Shown piece after piece: positions 32,358-41,439 of a stretch of DNA of 64,000 nt (the first letter of the stretch is position 1; every line of letters starts with the position of its first letter). Source of the DNA: Irregularibacter muris (GTDB lineage Bacteria > Bacillota > Clostridia > Eubacteriales > Garciellaceae); contig NZ_JANKAS010000003.1 of NCBI RefSeq assembly GCF_024622505.1, positions 1 to 64,000 on the forward strand. Reading direction: 5' to 3'. Position numbers and translations under genes: made by a program. The notes under the pieces are model-generated. The model did not search any database, had not been told where the DNA came from, and saw nothing but the letters and a program-made list of their open reading frames with translations.

Positions 32358-33689
32358 CTAGTGCAAAGACCAATAGTCTTTATTGGCTTCTAGTAAATCA
32401 TCTAATACAGCCTTTGCTTTTTCAGGATTAACAATGGTTCGATTTAAGGTTAAAGCCTGTAGTGCTTTTGTATAATCTTCTTCCAGATAGGCTTCTACTG
32501 TTAATTTCTCATAAGCATATTGTCCTTCAATAAGTCCCTTGTAGAAGGTGCCAATCTTTCCTATCCGATAAGGCTCTGCCCCATTTTGAGTCAATGCCGC
32601 GACTACTTCCACCATAGCATCGTCAGGTAAGTTATTGATGACGCCTTCATTTCTCATAATAATGACATATAATTGCTTTAAATCATAGGCAATAGATTCA
32701 GCTACCTCCACCATCATATTTCCATGTACAGCTCCACTTAAAAAAGGAATATTTTCTAAAGATTGTTGCTCTCTTGCCTGCTTGCAGATATCTAATATTT
32801 TCTTTTCTCTACCAACTAAAGCCTCATCAGAACGTGTAAAGTTTGGATCACTCTCGGCTACAATTTCCTCTGGAAAAAGATAATATTGGAGATAGGTATT
32901 GGGTAAATATTCTGGGAAGAAGGATAGAATTTTATTTACATTTTTATAGGTATTTAACCATGAAGCTTCTCTTTGCTCTGCATTATATGGTTTAAAGTCA
33001 TTTCCTTGCATAAGGTATGATTTTAACTTTGGTAACAAGTCTTCTCCTGTTGGCTTATGGTATAGGTGGGTAAACCAACCAAAGTGATTCAATCCAAAAT
33101 ATCTTGGCTCAATATCATACATATCTACATTCAATACTTTTCCAAAGGATTTAATCATAGAATAGGGCTGGTCACAAATGTTTAATATTCTTTTATCCTC
33201 TGGAAACACCTTATCTAAAGCTACAGCTACGATGGCAGCTGGATTGGTATAATTTAAAATCCATGCATCCGGTGCATACTCTCTAATCTTTTTCACCATA
33301 TGAATCATAGCCCCTATAGATCTCATTCCATAGGCAAATCCTCCTGGACCACAGGTTTCCTGCCCAACCAAACCATGTTTCAGAGGAATCTTTTCATCTA
33401 AGGATCTCATCTCAAGATTTCCTGCCCGCATATTGCAAAGGACAAATTCTGTGTCTATATAGGCTTCGTCCTCATTGTCTGTGAATAAAACCTCTACCCC
33501 TGGATAGTACTCCTTCATGGTGAGTTCTATATAATTTCTCATGGAATTCATTCTCTCCATGTTGATATCAAATAAAGTTAGCTTTTTTAATGGGAACCTG
33601 TCTTTATATTCAATAAGGCTTCCAATCAAAGCAGGAATACGAGTACTCCCACTTCCAACGATTGTTATCCCTAATTTTCTTCGCTTCAT
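32358..33689 (-). CDS. Family 4 glycoside hydrolase, probable 6-phospho-alpha-glucosidase
   Basis: A 443-residue NAD- and metal-dependent GH4 enzyme. The NAD fold begins LGITIVGSGSTRIPALIGSL; NYTNPAAIV and the metal-site cysteine segment ICDQP follow, with LNHFGWF further on. In GH4, CD-x-P at the metal cysteine is the form found in 6-phospho-alpha-glucosidases, as opposed to CN-x-P in beta-type enzymes. It would hydrolyse a disaccharide 6-phosphate delivered by the EIICB at 37156. The start codon overlaps the RpiR stop (ATGA), so the two are co-translated, and nagA follows. Confidence 0.87.
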   Translation of the reverse strand: MKRRKLGITIVGSGSTRIPALIGSLIEYKDRFPLKKLTLFDINMERMNSMRNYIELTMKEYYPGVEVLFTDNEDEAYIDTEFVLCNMRAGNLEMRSLDEKIPLKHGLVGQETCGPGGFAYGMRSIGAMIHMVKKIREYAPDAWILNYTNPAAIVAVALDKVFPEDKRILNICDQPYSMIKSFGKVLNVDMYDIEPRYFGLNHFGWFTHLYHKPTGEDLLPKLKSYLMQGNDFKPYNAEQREASWLNTYKNVNKILSFFPEYLPNTYLQYYLFPEEIVAESDPNFTRSDEALVGREKKILDICKQAREQQSLENIPFLSGAVHGNMMVEVAESIAYDLKQLYVIIMRNEGVINNLPDDAMVEVVAALTQNGAEPYRIGKIGTFYKGLIEGQYAYEKLTVEAYLEEDYTKALQALTLNRTIVNPEKAKAVLDDLLEANKDYWSLH

Positions 33690-34447
33690 AACATTACCCC
33701 TCTCTGCATATTTATATATGAAATTAAGATTTGTACTAAAGCATGCAAACCTACTCTTGAGATTAGATCATTGTATTTGGTTTCCACTTGATGTGCAAAA
33801 CAATACATCTTATGATTGGCGATGCGTTGTAGGCTATTGTTGGAAAAAGCCACTAAAGCAATAACATCTATTCCTTTTGCCCTAGCTCTTTTGGCAATAT
33901 TTTTTATAATTTCAGTTTCCCCCGATAGAGAAATGGTTAATAGAGTTTCATCCGGTGTTAGACTATCCCCTAAGGCTCCAATGAGGTTTTGATCATCAAT
34001 AAATATAGAACGTACTCCTAGCATTGCCAGTCTAGAACTTAATAAATTCCCTATGGGCTTTGAAGCTCCTCTTGCCATAATGTAAACTACCTTTGACTTC
34101 AATAACCTATTCGCAATAGACTTTACATTATCTTCCCTTTGAAGAGACAAGGTTTTGCTTACTTCATCATGAATAGAGCTCAATATATCATCATAGGAAA
34201 AATCTTGAATACTTTTTTCTTTATTCTGTATATGTTGTTTAAAATAATATCTCAGCTCACTATAGCCATCAAAACCAAGTTTCTTGGATAAATTAATGAT
34301 GGAAGTTTTTGAAACATACATACGTTCAGCAAGTTCATTGGCTGTTAAATGCAATATTTCTTTTGGATTCTTCATCAAAAATTCAATAATTTTTTTCTCC
34401 AAATCTGTTAGCTCTTCATAGTTTTCTGTCAACCTGCTTAAATCCAT
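33686..34447 (-). CDS. RpiR/MurR-family regulator of the glycoside genes
   Basis: A 253-residue regulator with an N-terminal helix-turn-helix (LTANELAERMYVSKTSIINLSKKLGF, about 36-61) and a C-terminal SIS sugar-phosphate binding domain (MARGASKPIGNL, TISLSGETEIIKN). It senses a phosphosugar, most likely the PTS product, and controls the GH4/nagA and EIICB genes. A palindrome TGTAAT-TG-ATTACA of the type bound by this family lies upstream of the EIICB gene. Confidence 0.9.
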   Translation of the reverse strand: MDLSRLTENYEELTDLEKKIIEFLMKNPKEILHLTANELAERMYVSKTSIINLSKKLGFDGYSELRYYFKQHIQNKEKSIQDFSYDDILSSIHDEVSKTLSLQREDNVKSIANRLLKSKVVYIMARGASKPIGNLLSSRLAMLGVRSIFIDDQNLIGALGDSLTPDETLLTISLSGETEIIKNIAKRARAKGIDVIALVAFSNNSLQRIANHKMYCFAHQVETKYNDLISRVGLHALVQILISYINMQRGVML

Positions 34448-34693
34448 TTTTCACCTTTCCCTTCTCAAAATTGTAAATTCCTCTACTGCATATCTAGTTC
34501 CTCTCCTATTTGATCAAATACGTTGGAATATCCTTTTTCAATAGGTAAATTCATCTGGTTATACTCCTCCACTTGCAGGTCTTAAGTTCATGGTACCATA
34601 AGAAAATAGCTTTTTAAGCATTTCAGCCCCTTTAAGACTATATACAAGAGATTTTCCGTTGGTAAATTTTTTCGACCAAAGTATATCCATTAC

Positions 34694-35218
34694 TTAATAA
34701 ATAAAAATCCCCAAGATTCCCGATAAAACCAATACAATAATAGGGTTCACCTTCTTGATGGCTACCAAAAGAAAAACCACAATAGCAATAATTATGCCAT
34801 AGACATCGATTATGGCTTCTTCCACCAATAATAGAGCTGCTGAAGCAATCAATGCTAAAACCGCAGGTCGGATACCCCCTAGGGCATTTTGAATGGTTTG
34901 GTTTTGTTGAAATTTTAAAAATAAATGAACTAAGATTAAAACAATAATAAATGAGGGTAGCACTACTCCTAAAGTGGCAAGGGCTGAACCAAGAATCCCT
35001 CCTAATTCATGTCCTACAAAGGTTGCCATGTTAATAGCAATAGGTCCAGGGGTCATTTCTGCTATGGCCACAATATCCAAAAATTCTCCTTTGGTCAGCC
35101 AGCCATGAGCACTTGTAACTTCCTCTTGAATGAGAGAAAGCATAGCGTATCCTCCCCCAAATCCAAAGGAGCCAATTTTAAAAAATGTGAAAAATAAGTC
35201 TACGAAAGTACTGATCAT
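34694..35218 (-). CDS. chrA: Chromate transporter family protein, half-size subunit
   Basis: A 174-residue membrane protein of the CHR family in its short (single-domain) form. It starts MISTFVDLFFTFFKIGSFGF with GGGYAMLSLIQEE and has the typical AEMTPGPIAINMATFVG loop; about six hydrophobic segments. Short CHR proteins come in adjacent pairs that form a heterodimer, and the partner lies directly upstream with a 4-base overlap (ATGA). Chromate efflux is the documented role of the family, but in anaerobes the real ion may differ. Confidence 0.9.
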   Translation of the reverse strand: MISTFVDLFFTFFKIGSFGFGGGYAMLSLIQEEVTSAHGWLTKGEFLDIVAIAEMTPGPIAINMATFVGHELGGILGSALATLGVVLPSFIIVLILVHLFLKFQQNQTIQNALGGIRPAVLALIASAALLLVEEAIIDVYGIIIAIVVFLLVAIKKVNPIIVLVLSGILGIFIY

Positions 35219-35769
35219 TTTCTTTCCCCCTGTCTTACTGTTGAATGGGTTGAAATGAAAATTCCTAAAGCTGCTGATCCTAAAATTAATACTATAGGAT
35301 GAATATCTAAAAATATAATCGCCAGTAAACTAAATATAGAGATAATGATTCCTGCCATAGAAAATTTTGAGGATTTCACTAGCTTATACACCGCTGCCGC
35401 AATTAGGGCAACCACCGCTGGCCTGACACCCTTAAAAATACTATCTACAACAGAATATTCTCTAAAATTTCTAAAAAACATTGCAATGATTAGAATAATG
35501 GTAAAGGATGGAATAACTGCTCCTAATGTAGCCATAATAGATCCCTTTACTCCTCCAACCTTATACCCTAGAAACACCGCACTATTAACGGCAATAGGAC
35601 CAGGAGCAGATTGAATCACTGCAAACATATCCATAAATTCTTTATCGGTAAGCCATTTTTTCTTGTCTACAATTTGCTCTTGAATAAGGGGTACCATAGC
35701 ATAACCTCCCCCTATGGTAAAAGCACCTATTTTTAAATAAATAAAGAAAAGTTCCCATATTTTTTTCAT
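35215..35769 (-). CDS. chrA: Chromate transporter family protein, half-size partner
   Basis: A 184-residue CHR-family half: GAFTIGGGYAMVPLIQEQIV at the N-terminus and AVIQSAPGPIAVNSAVFLGYK, with six hydrophobic segments and a short C-terminal tail. It is paired with the half at 34694. The pair sits between the two arms of the amino sugar gene group, on the same strand but behind the nagA terminator, so it is probably a separate unit. Confidence 0.9.
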   Translation of the reverse strand: MKKIWELFFIYLKIGAFTIGGGYAMVPLIQEQIVDKKKWLTDKEFMDMFAVIQSAPGPIAVNSAVFLGYKVGGVKGSIMATLGAVIPSFTIILIIAMFFRNFREYSVVDSIFKGVRPAVVALIAAAVYKLVKSSKFSMAGIIISIFSLLAIIFLDIHPIVLILGSAALGIFISTHSTVRQGERK

Positions 35770-35814
35770 ATTTTTATTGCATCCCTTCCCTTTGGTTTTG
35801 AATCTTGTAAGTCA

Positions 35815-35856
35815 GGTAGGCTGGGTTTAAAATCATGATTTTAAACCCAGCCTACC
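35815..35856 (-). terminator. Terminator after nagA copy 2
   Basis: A perfect 42-base palindrome (21-base arms) 7 bases after the nagA stop codon, separating the EIICB-nagA transcript from the chromate transporter genes. Confidence 0.88.
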
Positions 35857-35862
35857 GCCTAT

Positions 35863-37056
35863 TTATCTAATATTTTGCTTGACGCCCTTTACATAAGTGT
35901 CAATTAAATTCCATTCATCATCTATGACAATAACATCTGCATCTTTACCTGCTTCTATAGAGCCCTTATAGTGATCTATTCCTATATATTTCGCAGGATT
36001 TTCCGAGGCCATTTTGACAATGTCCCTAATGGAGGCTTTTACATTCTTTACTACATTTTTTACTGAGCCTAAATAGCTAAGTTCTATATCCTTTACCTGC
36101 TCATAATTATTTTTATCCATAATTTCTTCCCGTCCATCATCATAGATAAGCTTTACATCACTACCAAAGGGAGTAAATGTGCACTTGCGAATATAGTGAT
36201 AAAAAGGCTCCTTGACCTGGGCTAATCCAGTACAGTCGGTAGATAAAATAATCTTCTCCGGACCCTTTAGTCTATAGACTATGGCAAAGGCCTCTGGCTT
36301 TACCGTCATCCCTGTCTGTTTACTAAATTCAGCATACATATCCTCAAAATACATAGCCGCACCAACTACCCCTAGTCTCCTATGATGAAATCCTCTCATG
36401 CCACTAAAGGTATGGGTAAAGCCACCTACCCCCAAATCCTTTACTCTTGCAATGTCCTCAAATTCTGCAGCACTATGACCTATAGAAACCTGAATTCCTT
36501 TTTCATGGAGATAAGTAATTACTCTATCTGCATTGGGCAACTCTGGGGCAAGGGTCATTAGTTTTACATTTCCTTCACCGGCACTTTCCAACAAGCTTTC
36601 TGTAATTTCTATGGAAGGATCTATACAATATTCTTCTTTTTGCATTCCTTTGTATTCTTTATTGATAAAGGGACCTTCTAGATGGACACCGATGACTTGG
36701 GAGCCCTTAGTCGGCTCCCAATTTTCTATGAATTTTCTTGTATCCTCTAATTGCCCCTTCAATGTATCTACAGCATCTGTGCCTGTTGTTGCTAAGTAGG
36801 AAGTTACCCCTACCTTGACGAGGTCCTTGGACATGTTTTTTACCGCTTCTTTGTTTCCATTTAACCACAGAGAGCCTGTTGCCCAGCCATGCATATGAAT
36901 ATCGATAAAACCAGGTATGATAATCCCATTGGCATAATCCACAACATCCTCTGCATCAACTTCTTGAAATATACCCATTATTTTTCCATCGTGAATATTT
37001 AAATACCCTTTTTGAAATCCTTCAGGAGTATAAATATTTTCTGAGTATAGGAACAT
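35863..37056 (-). CDS. nagA: N-acetylglucosamine-6-phosphate deacetylase, copy 2
   Basis: A 397-residue paralogue of the copy at 31103-32302 with the same metal and catalytic motifs (HMHGWATGS, HLEGPFINKE, SIGHSAA, STDCTG). Protein residues of about 140-310 are identical between the copies, whereas the N- and C-terminal parts differ at many positions. The ATG at 37056 is used because GGGAGG is 6 bases upstream; the ATG at 37071 overlaps that site. It follows EIICB by 100 bases with a small GGGCGA/TCGCCC hairpin between them. Confidence 0.85.
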   Translation of the reverse strand: MFLYSENIYTPEGFQKGYLNIHDGKIMGIFQEVDAEDVVDYANGIIIPGFIDIHMHGWATGSLWLNGNKEAVKNMSKDLVKVGVTSYLATTGTDAVDTLKGQLEDTRKFIENWEPTKGSQVIGVHLEGPFINKEYKGMQKEEYCIDPSIEITESLLESAGEGNVKLMTLAPELPNADRVITYLHEKGIQVSIGHSAAEFEDIARVKDLGVGGFTHTFSGMRGFHHRRLGVVGAAMYFEDMYAEFSKQTGMTVKPEAFAIVYRLKGPEKIILSTDCTGLAQVKEPFYHYIRKCTFTPFGSDVKLIYDDGREEIMDKNNYEQVKDIELSYLGSVKNVVKNVKASIRDIVKMASENPAKYIGIDHYKGSIEAGKDADVIVIDDEWNLIDTYVKGVKQNIR

Positions 37057-37155
37057 CTCATTCCCTCCCATTTTTTTATTTCTATGCAGCTGGGCGACAA
37101 AATCTCGCCCCTCTATTTTATATAAACTTCTATTGGATTGTATTTTATCCTCTTT

Positions 37156-38730
37156 TTAAACAGCCTTATCGCTGGCTAAAAAATCATCTACTGCATTTCT
37201 TACAAACTCAACATTGGGTCCAAATACCACGTGGATATGATTTTTCGTTGGGAAAAATACTCCTGAAGTTCCAGACTCTTTTATCTTGTCCGTATCCACT
37301 AGCTTGTAATCTTTCAAGTCTACTCTTAGTCTAGTGACACAGTTTTCTACATAAAGAACATTTGATTTTCCACCTAAAGCTTCCACAACAATTTTAGCCA
37401 CTTCATCATATCGTTTTTCTTTTAGTAATGTATTATCTCCTACTGTCTCCTCTTCTCTACCTGGGGTTGCAACATTCCATTTCTTAATGGCCCACATAAA
37501 TACAAAATAGGTAGCAATAGCCAGTGGAATCCCTACAATCAATAGGTTATACCATTTGGTATTTTCATAAAGAAGACCAAAAATGGCAAAGTCGAAAATA
37601 GTTCCTCGAATATACCCTACTGCCGTTCCCATTAAATGTAGGGCAACAGCTCCTATTGCATTTAATAATACGTAAATTCCATATAATACAGGTGAAATAA
37701 ATAAGAAAGAGAATTCAAGGGGCTCTGTTACATTGCCTAAAAAGGGTGTTAATACCATAGTTAAGATAAGACCTTTAGTATAAGGTTTATTTTCAGCATA
37801 GGCTGATCTATACATTGCAAAACCAACAGCTGGAATCATAAATAAAGTTAATAACATTTGATTTTGAGCCATGAATCTTGTTAACTCAGGTAAAATATTC
37901 CAAGCTTCGTGATTTGGTCCCAATTCAAATAAAATCTTGTTCATTGTGGGAATGACTCCTACAAACTTTTCCCCATCTATCATATAGGTCCCCCCTGCTT
38001 CACTAAAGCGTATCAAGGAATTCCACACATGGTGAAGTCCAAAGGGAATCAATATTCGATTCATTATCCTAAAAATAAACGTTCCAAAGGGTCCACTAAT
38101 CAAAATGAAAGATAATGCGATTAAAGCTTTGGTAATATATTGCCAAAAGAATGGAAGAATCAATCCAACAACGATACTGATTCCAGTGGAGATAATAGGA
38201 ACAGATTTTTTCCCACTGAAAAATGCAAGGGCCAAGGGAAACTGCAAATTATAAAAACGATCTGTAACTAAGGCTCCAATAATCCCACTGATGATTCCGC
38301 CTAAAGCTTCCAATCTTATGGTTTGTATTCCCAGTACTATACCCTGACCTACTTGACCCATAACCTCTGGGTCTGCCAGATTACCTGTCGCCGATAACCA
38401 AACATTAATACTTGCATTTAATACCAGATAAGAAATAATAGCGGAGAATACCGCAATCCCCTTGTCTTTTTTGGACAAACCGTAGGCTACACCCATGGCA
38501 AATAAAACAGGAATATTGCTAAAGATGATATCTGCGATCCCCTTTAAACTATTTAAAATAAGTTGCAAAGTTGCATTTCCTAAAAAAGGTAATCGTTCAA
38601 TCATATAACTTTGTGTTAATGCTCCGGTAAGACCTAGTACCATTCCTACTGGTGCCATTACAGCGATTGGTAATAGTAAGGTTCTACCAAATCTCTGAAT
38701 TTCTTCACTTGCTCTTTTTCTAAATGACAT
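37156..38730 (-). CDS. PTS alpha-glucoside-type EIICB
   Basis: A 524-residue permease: a hydrophobic EIIC domain (about residues 15-415, starting RTLLLPIAVMAPVGMVLGL, with the conserved GNVTEPLEFSFLFISP loop) and a C-terminal EIIB domain (about 445-520) with the phosphorylation-site cysteine in NCVTRLRVDLKD. It belongs to the glucose/maltose-type family that takes up alpha-glucosides with EIIA supplied in trans, here probably by 30464-30949. Its operon ends with nagA. Cleavage of the product is likely done by the GH4 enzyme. GGGTGG precedes the ATG. Confidence 0.9.
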   Translation of the reverse strand: MSFRKRASEEIQRFGRTLLLPIAVMAPVGMVLGLTGALTQSYMIERLPFLGNATLQLILNSLKGIADIIFSNIPVLFAMGVAYGLSKKDKGIAVFSAIISYLVLNASINVWLSATGNLADPEVMGQVGQGIVLGIQTIRLEALGGIISGIIGALVTDRFYNLQFPLALAFFSGKKSVPIISTGISIVVGLILPFFWQYITKALIALSFILISGPFGTFIFRIMNRILIPFGLHHVWNSLIRFSEAGGTYMIDGEKFVGVIPTMNKILFELGPNHEAWNILPELTRFMAQNQMLLTLFMIPAVGFAMYRSAYAENKPYTKGLILTMVLTPFLGNVTEPLEFSFLFISPVLYGIYVLLNAIGAVALHLMGTAVGYIRGTIFDFAIFGLLYENTKWYNLLIVGIPLAIATYFVFMWAIKKWNVATPGREEETVGDNTLLKEKRYDEVAKIVVEALGGKSNVLYVENCVTRLRVDLKDYKLVDTDKIKESGTSGVFFPTKNHIHVVFGPNVEFVRNAVDDFLASDKAV

Positions 38731-39039
38731 ATTTCCACCCCTTTTTAAATTTATTTTGTTCTGATTATTCTACAAATATCCCTGAAAACTACTATAACCT
38801 GGGTGGCGAAGAGTGTAATTGATTACAGCATACAATAAAAAAAATAGATATGAAAAGAGTTGTAAATTCTTTGTAGAATCATCCTATTAAAATGATATCA
38901 CAGAATAAACCCTTTTTTGATCATTCCAGATCTGAAAGGACCAAGTACAAGGTGATTTTCCGCTGGTAAGTTTTTGTGACTAAAGTAAGCTTATAGAAGA
39001 TAAAGGCTTAAACATTCATCAAGATATAGGATAAACACG
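38731..39039. other. Promoter region of the EIICB operon
   Basis: Besides the RpiR-type palindrome, a -10-like TATAGT about 85 bases upstream of the start on the minus strand gives a plausible promoter whose -35 touches the palindrome. A stretch at 38941-38990 repeats, with about 75% identity, one at 34645-34690. I see no gene here. Confidence 0.5.
38814..38827. promoter_or_regulatory. Probable RpiR operator
   Basis: The palindrome TGTAAT-TG-ATTACA matches the operator style of RpiR/MurR regulators and lies about 90 bases upstream of the EIICB gene, next to the likely -35. Confidence 0.55.
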
Positions 39040-39077
39040 AAAAGGATTCTTAGTTTTTCTAAACTAAGAATCCTTTT
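39040..39077 (-). terminator. Terminator after metK
   Basis: AAAAGGATTCTTAGTTT and its exact complement (39061-39077) form a 17-bp stem with a 4-base loop, 34 bases after the metK stop codon. Confidence 0.88.
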
Positions 39078-39110
39078 ATTGAAGTCACAATATGTCACCT
39101 CTTATAATAT

Positions 39111-40304
39111 CTATGCACCTAATCCTTCTTTTCTTAACATCTCTGCTCTATCGGTCCTTTCCCAAGGGAGGTCTACATCGGTTCTCCCAAAGTGTCCATA
39201 GGCCGCTGTTTGACGATAAATGGGCTTTCTTAAGTCAAGCTCTTTAATAATACCAGCAGGCCGTAGATCAAAATGTTTTCTAATCAATTCTACAATTTTA
39301 TCTTCACTAATTTTAGCTGTACCAAAGGTCTCTACAAAGACAGAAACAGGTTGGGCTACCCCAATGGCATAGGCTAATTCTACTTCACATTTATCGGCTA
39401 AACCTGCTGCTACAATATTTTTAGCTACATAGCGAGCTGCATAGGCTCCAGATCGATCTACTTTGGTTGGATCCTTTCCCGAGAAGGCTCCCCCTCCATG
39501 ACGACCGTAGCCACCATAGGTATCTACGATAATTTTTCGACCAGTAAGTCCTGCATCCCCCTGAGGACCACCTATAACAAAGCGTCCAGTAGGATTGATA
39601 AAGTACCGAGTTTTTTCATCTAATAATTCTGTAGGTACCACCGGCTTAATCACATGCTCTATCATATCTTTTTCGATAGTTTTTCCTTCTACCTTGGCAT
39701 TGTGTTGGGTAGAAATAACAATAGTATCTATTCTAACAGGCTTGTCGTCTTCATATTCAACAGTTACTTGAGTTTTTCCATCGGGACGTAAATATTTTAA
39801 AGTTCCATTTTTTCTTATTTCGGTTAATCTAAAGGCTAGTTTATGAGCCAATGAAATAGGTAAAGGCATTAATTCTGGGGTTTCATTGGTAGCGAAACCA
39901 AACATCATTCCTTGATCTCCTGCACCTATAGCCTCTATTTCCTCATCATTCATTTGCCCTTCCTTAGCTTCTAAGGCTTTATCCACTCCCATGGCAATAT
40001 CAGCCGATTGCTCATCAATAGCTGTCAATACTCCACAGGTATCTCCATCAAAACCGTATTTTGCTCTGGTATATCCAATATCCTTTATAGTTTGTCTCAC
40101 AATTTTTGGGATGTCTGCATAACAATTGGTGGTGATTTCTCCAGCCACTAATACCAAACCAGTAGTCACTGAAGTTTCACAGGCTACTCTTGCATTAGGG
40201 TCTTTTTCTAATATAGCATCTAAGATAGAATCAGAAATTTGGTCACAAATTTTGTCTGGATGTCCTTCAGTAACTGATTCTGACGTAAATAATTTTCTCA
40301 CCAT
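39111..40304 (-). CDS. metK: S-adenosylmethionine synthetase
   Basis: A 397-residue MetK, joining ATP and methionine to SAM. It starts [20 protein letters not shown] with the ATP-binding His; ATP and metal motifs [12 protein letters not shown] and [16 protein letters not shown] are intact. The ATG at 40304 follows AAAGGAGG; an in-frame upstream start lies outside it. Transcription is controlled by an S-box riboswitch and terminator starting about 190 bases upstream, with an extra repeat element (copy B) between the two. Confidence 0.97.
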   Translation of the reverse strand: MVRKLFTSESVTEGHPDKICDQISDSILDAILEKDPNARVACETSVTTGLVLVAGEITTNCYADIPKIVRQTIKDIGYTRAKYGFDGDTCGVLTAIDEQSADIAMGVDKALEAKEGQMNDEEIEAIGAGDQGMMFGFATNETPELMPLPISLAHKLAFRLTEIRKNGTLKYLRPDGKTQVTVEYEDDKPVRIDTIVISTQHNAKVEGKTIEKDMIEHVIKPVVPTELLDEKTRYFINPTGRFVIGGPQGDAGLTGRKIIVDTYGGYGRHGGGAFSGKDPTKVDRSGAYAARYVAKNIVAAGLADKCEVELAYAIGVAQPVSVFVETFGTAKISEDKIVELIRKHFDLRPAGIIKELDLRKPIYRQTAAYGHFGRTDVDLPWERTDRAEMLRKEGLGA

Positions 40305-40328
40305 AAATAAACCTCCTTTATCCTTAGT

Positions 40329-40451
40329 AAAAAATAGCAGCAAAGCTGCTTCCGCTAGGAATAGGAAACCCTAGATTCCTCTGGGCAATGGCAAAATCCT
40401 CCATTCTAGAGCCCCCTCCTGACTACCATAGGGGAAATAACCCCTCCCTTT
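40329..40451. repeat. Structured intergenic repeat, copy B, in the metK leader
   Basis: Shares edges and internal layout with 9829-9943. Paired segments differ in sequence but keep pairing: AGGAAT with ATTCCT here, AGGGA with TCCCT in copy A. The far hairpin AGGGG-AAATAA-CCCCT also recurs. On the minus strand AGCAGC-TTT-GCTGCT followed by ATTTTTT looks like a terminator just 20 bases before the metK ribosome binding site. Confidence 0.6.
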
Positions 40452-40494
40452 TTATTTCATAGGAAGTTTTGCTTTCCTACTGAATAAAAAAAGA

Positions 40495-40520
40495 AAAACC
40501 CCTTCTGGTCAGAAGAGGTT
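40495..40520 (-). terminator. S-box attenuator terminator
   Basis: On the minus strand AACCTCTTCT pairs with AGAAGGGGTT, followed by TTTTTC. It lies 20 bases after the SAM aptamer and would form when SAM is bound. Confidence 0.88.
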
Positions 40521-40539
40521 ATTTTTAGTAGGCAACTAA

Positions 40540-40635
40540 CTCATCTTGCAGAATTTCTTCTGTAGGAATTGGCACCGTGCACAATGCTGGTTGCCGGGTT
40601 TCATAGGGCCCATTCCCTCCACCTCTCTTGATAAG
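40540..40635 (-). ncRNA. SAM-I (S-box) riboswitch
   Basis: Read on the minus strand the canonical blocks are in order: CTTATCAAGAG, GGTGGAGGGA, GGGCCCTATGAAACCCGGC, AACCAGC, GGTGCCAATTCCTACAG and the closing AGATGAG. The helix P1 pairs 40635-40625 with the 40540 end. The ORF that can be drawn through this stretch is not a gene. It regulates metK and is driven by a perfect -35 promoter. Confidence 0.97.
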
Positions 40636-40659
40636 TTTTCCATATTCAGCTCGTTTTTA

Positions 40660-40688
40660 ATCATAGCATAGTTGATTTTTTGTGTCAA
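40660..40688 (-). promoter_or_regulatory. Sigma-A promoter of the S-box/metK transcript
   Basis: On the minus strand TTGACA (40688-40683), 17 bases and TATGAT (40665-40660), about 25 bases before the aptamer. Confidence 0.85.
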
Positions 40689-40771
40689 TAGAAGTATATG
40701 CATTTTTTTGTGACTTGTAAACCCTGATTTTACTATGGTTATAGTGATTGGGGTAGGCGCTGAATAAATAT

Positions 40772-41245
40772 TTACACCATCAAAGTCGCATGATAGGAAA
40801 GCAAGAGAATAATCATTCCTGCGACTATTGTACCCGCAAAACATGTTAATAATGCATCTTTAAAGGGGATTCTCAAAAGAGCTGCCACCGCACTTCCTGT
40901 CCAGACTCCTGTCCCCGGTAAAGGTATTGCCACCAATAAAAATAATCCCCATAATTTATAGGTTTCGAGCTTTTTGGACTTTTTGATAGTGCGCCTTGTA
41001 ATCCAATGGGCTATAGTGGAAAACCCCCTTTTTTTCTTTAAATAACTCAATACCGAGGGTAAAAACCATAATATAAAGGGTGCAGGTAGTATGCTCCCCA
41101 AAACAGATAGGATAAAAGCATGAAAATAGCCCATATCCAGTACAAATATTCCATAGGGCAAGGATGCCCTGAGTTCTAACAAAGGGGTAGCCGCCATTAA
41201 GAATACCATGAGTTCACTTTTTAGTAGTCTCAATAAAACCCTCAC
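40772..41245 (-). CDS. COG2426-type small multidrug export protein
   Basis: A 157-residue membrane protein with four hydrophobic segments. The N-terminal ATPLLELRASLPYGIFVLDM and the later VAIPLPGTGVWTGSAVAALL motifs identify the family annotated as small multidrug efflux/DedA-like; true substrates are unknown. It appears to begin with GTG at 41245 and stands alone upstream of the S-box promoter. Confidence 0.85.
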   Translation of the reverse strand: MRVLLRLLKSELMVFLMAATPLLELRASLPYGIFVLDMGYFHAFILSVLGSILPAPFILWFLPSVLSYLKKKRGFSTIAHWITRRTIKKSKKLETYKLWGLFLLVAIPLPGTGVWTGSAVAALLRIPFKDALLTCFAGTIVAGMIILLLSYHATLMV

Positions 41246-41439
41246 TAGACCCTTTCCCCCCTTTTTTTCTCTCTAAACTTTTATTATACTTTTCTTTAAA
41301 ATGTATTTTCCTTGGGGAAAACTCCCCATTGTTCTATAGATATGATCGGTGAGTAATAATAATACGCATATTCCCATTAAATGGTCCCATAAAGGATGTC
41401 TTTAATGTGTTTAAAATTATTCTTAATATATTACTACAA

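Noticed and set aside
34559-34690. Open frame of 43 codons on the minus strand between the chromate transporter and RpiR genes
   Set aside because: No convincing ribosome binding site, and part of it is the 45-bp sequence repeated near 38950 with stop codons, so a coding role is not supported.
40536-40844. Open frame of about 100 codons with a Cys-rich end
   Set aside because: Its second half is the SAM-I riboswitch and its first half overlaps the export protein gene in another frame.
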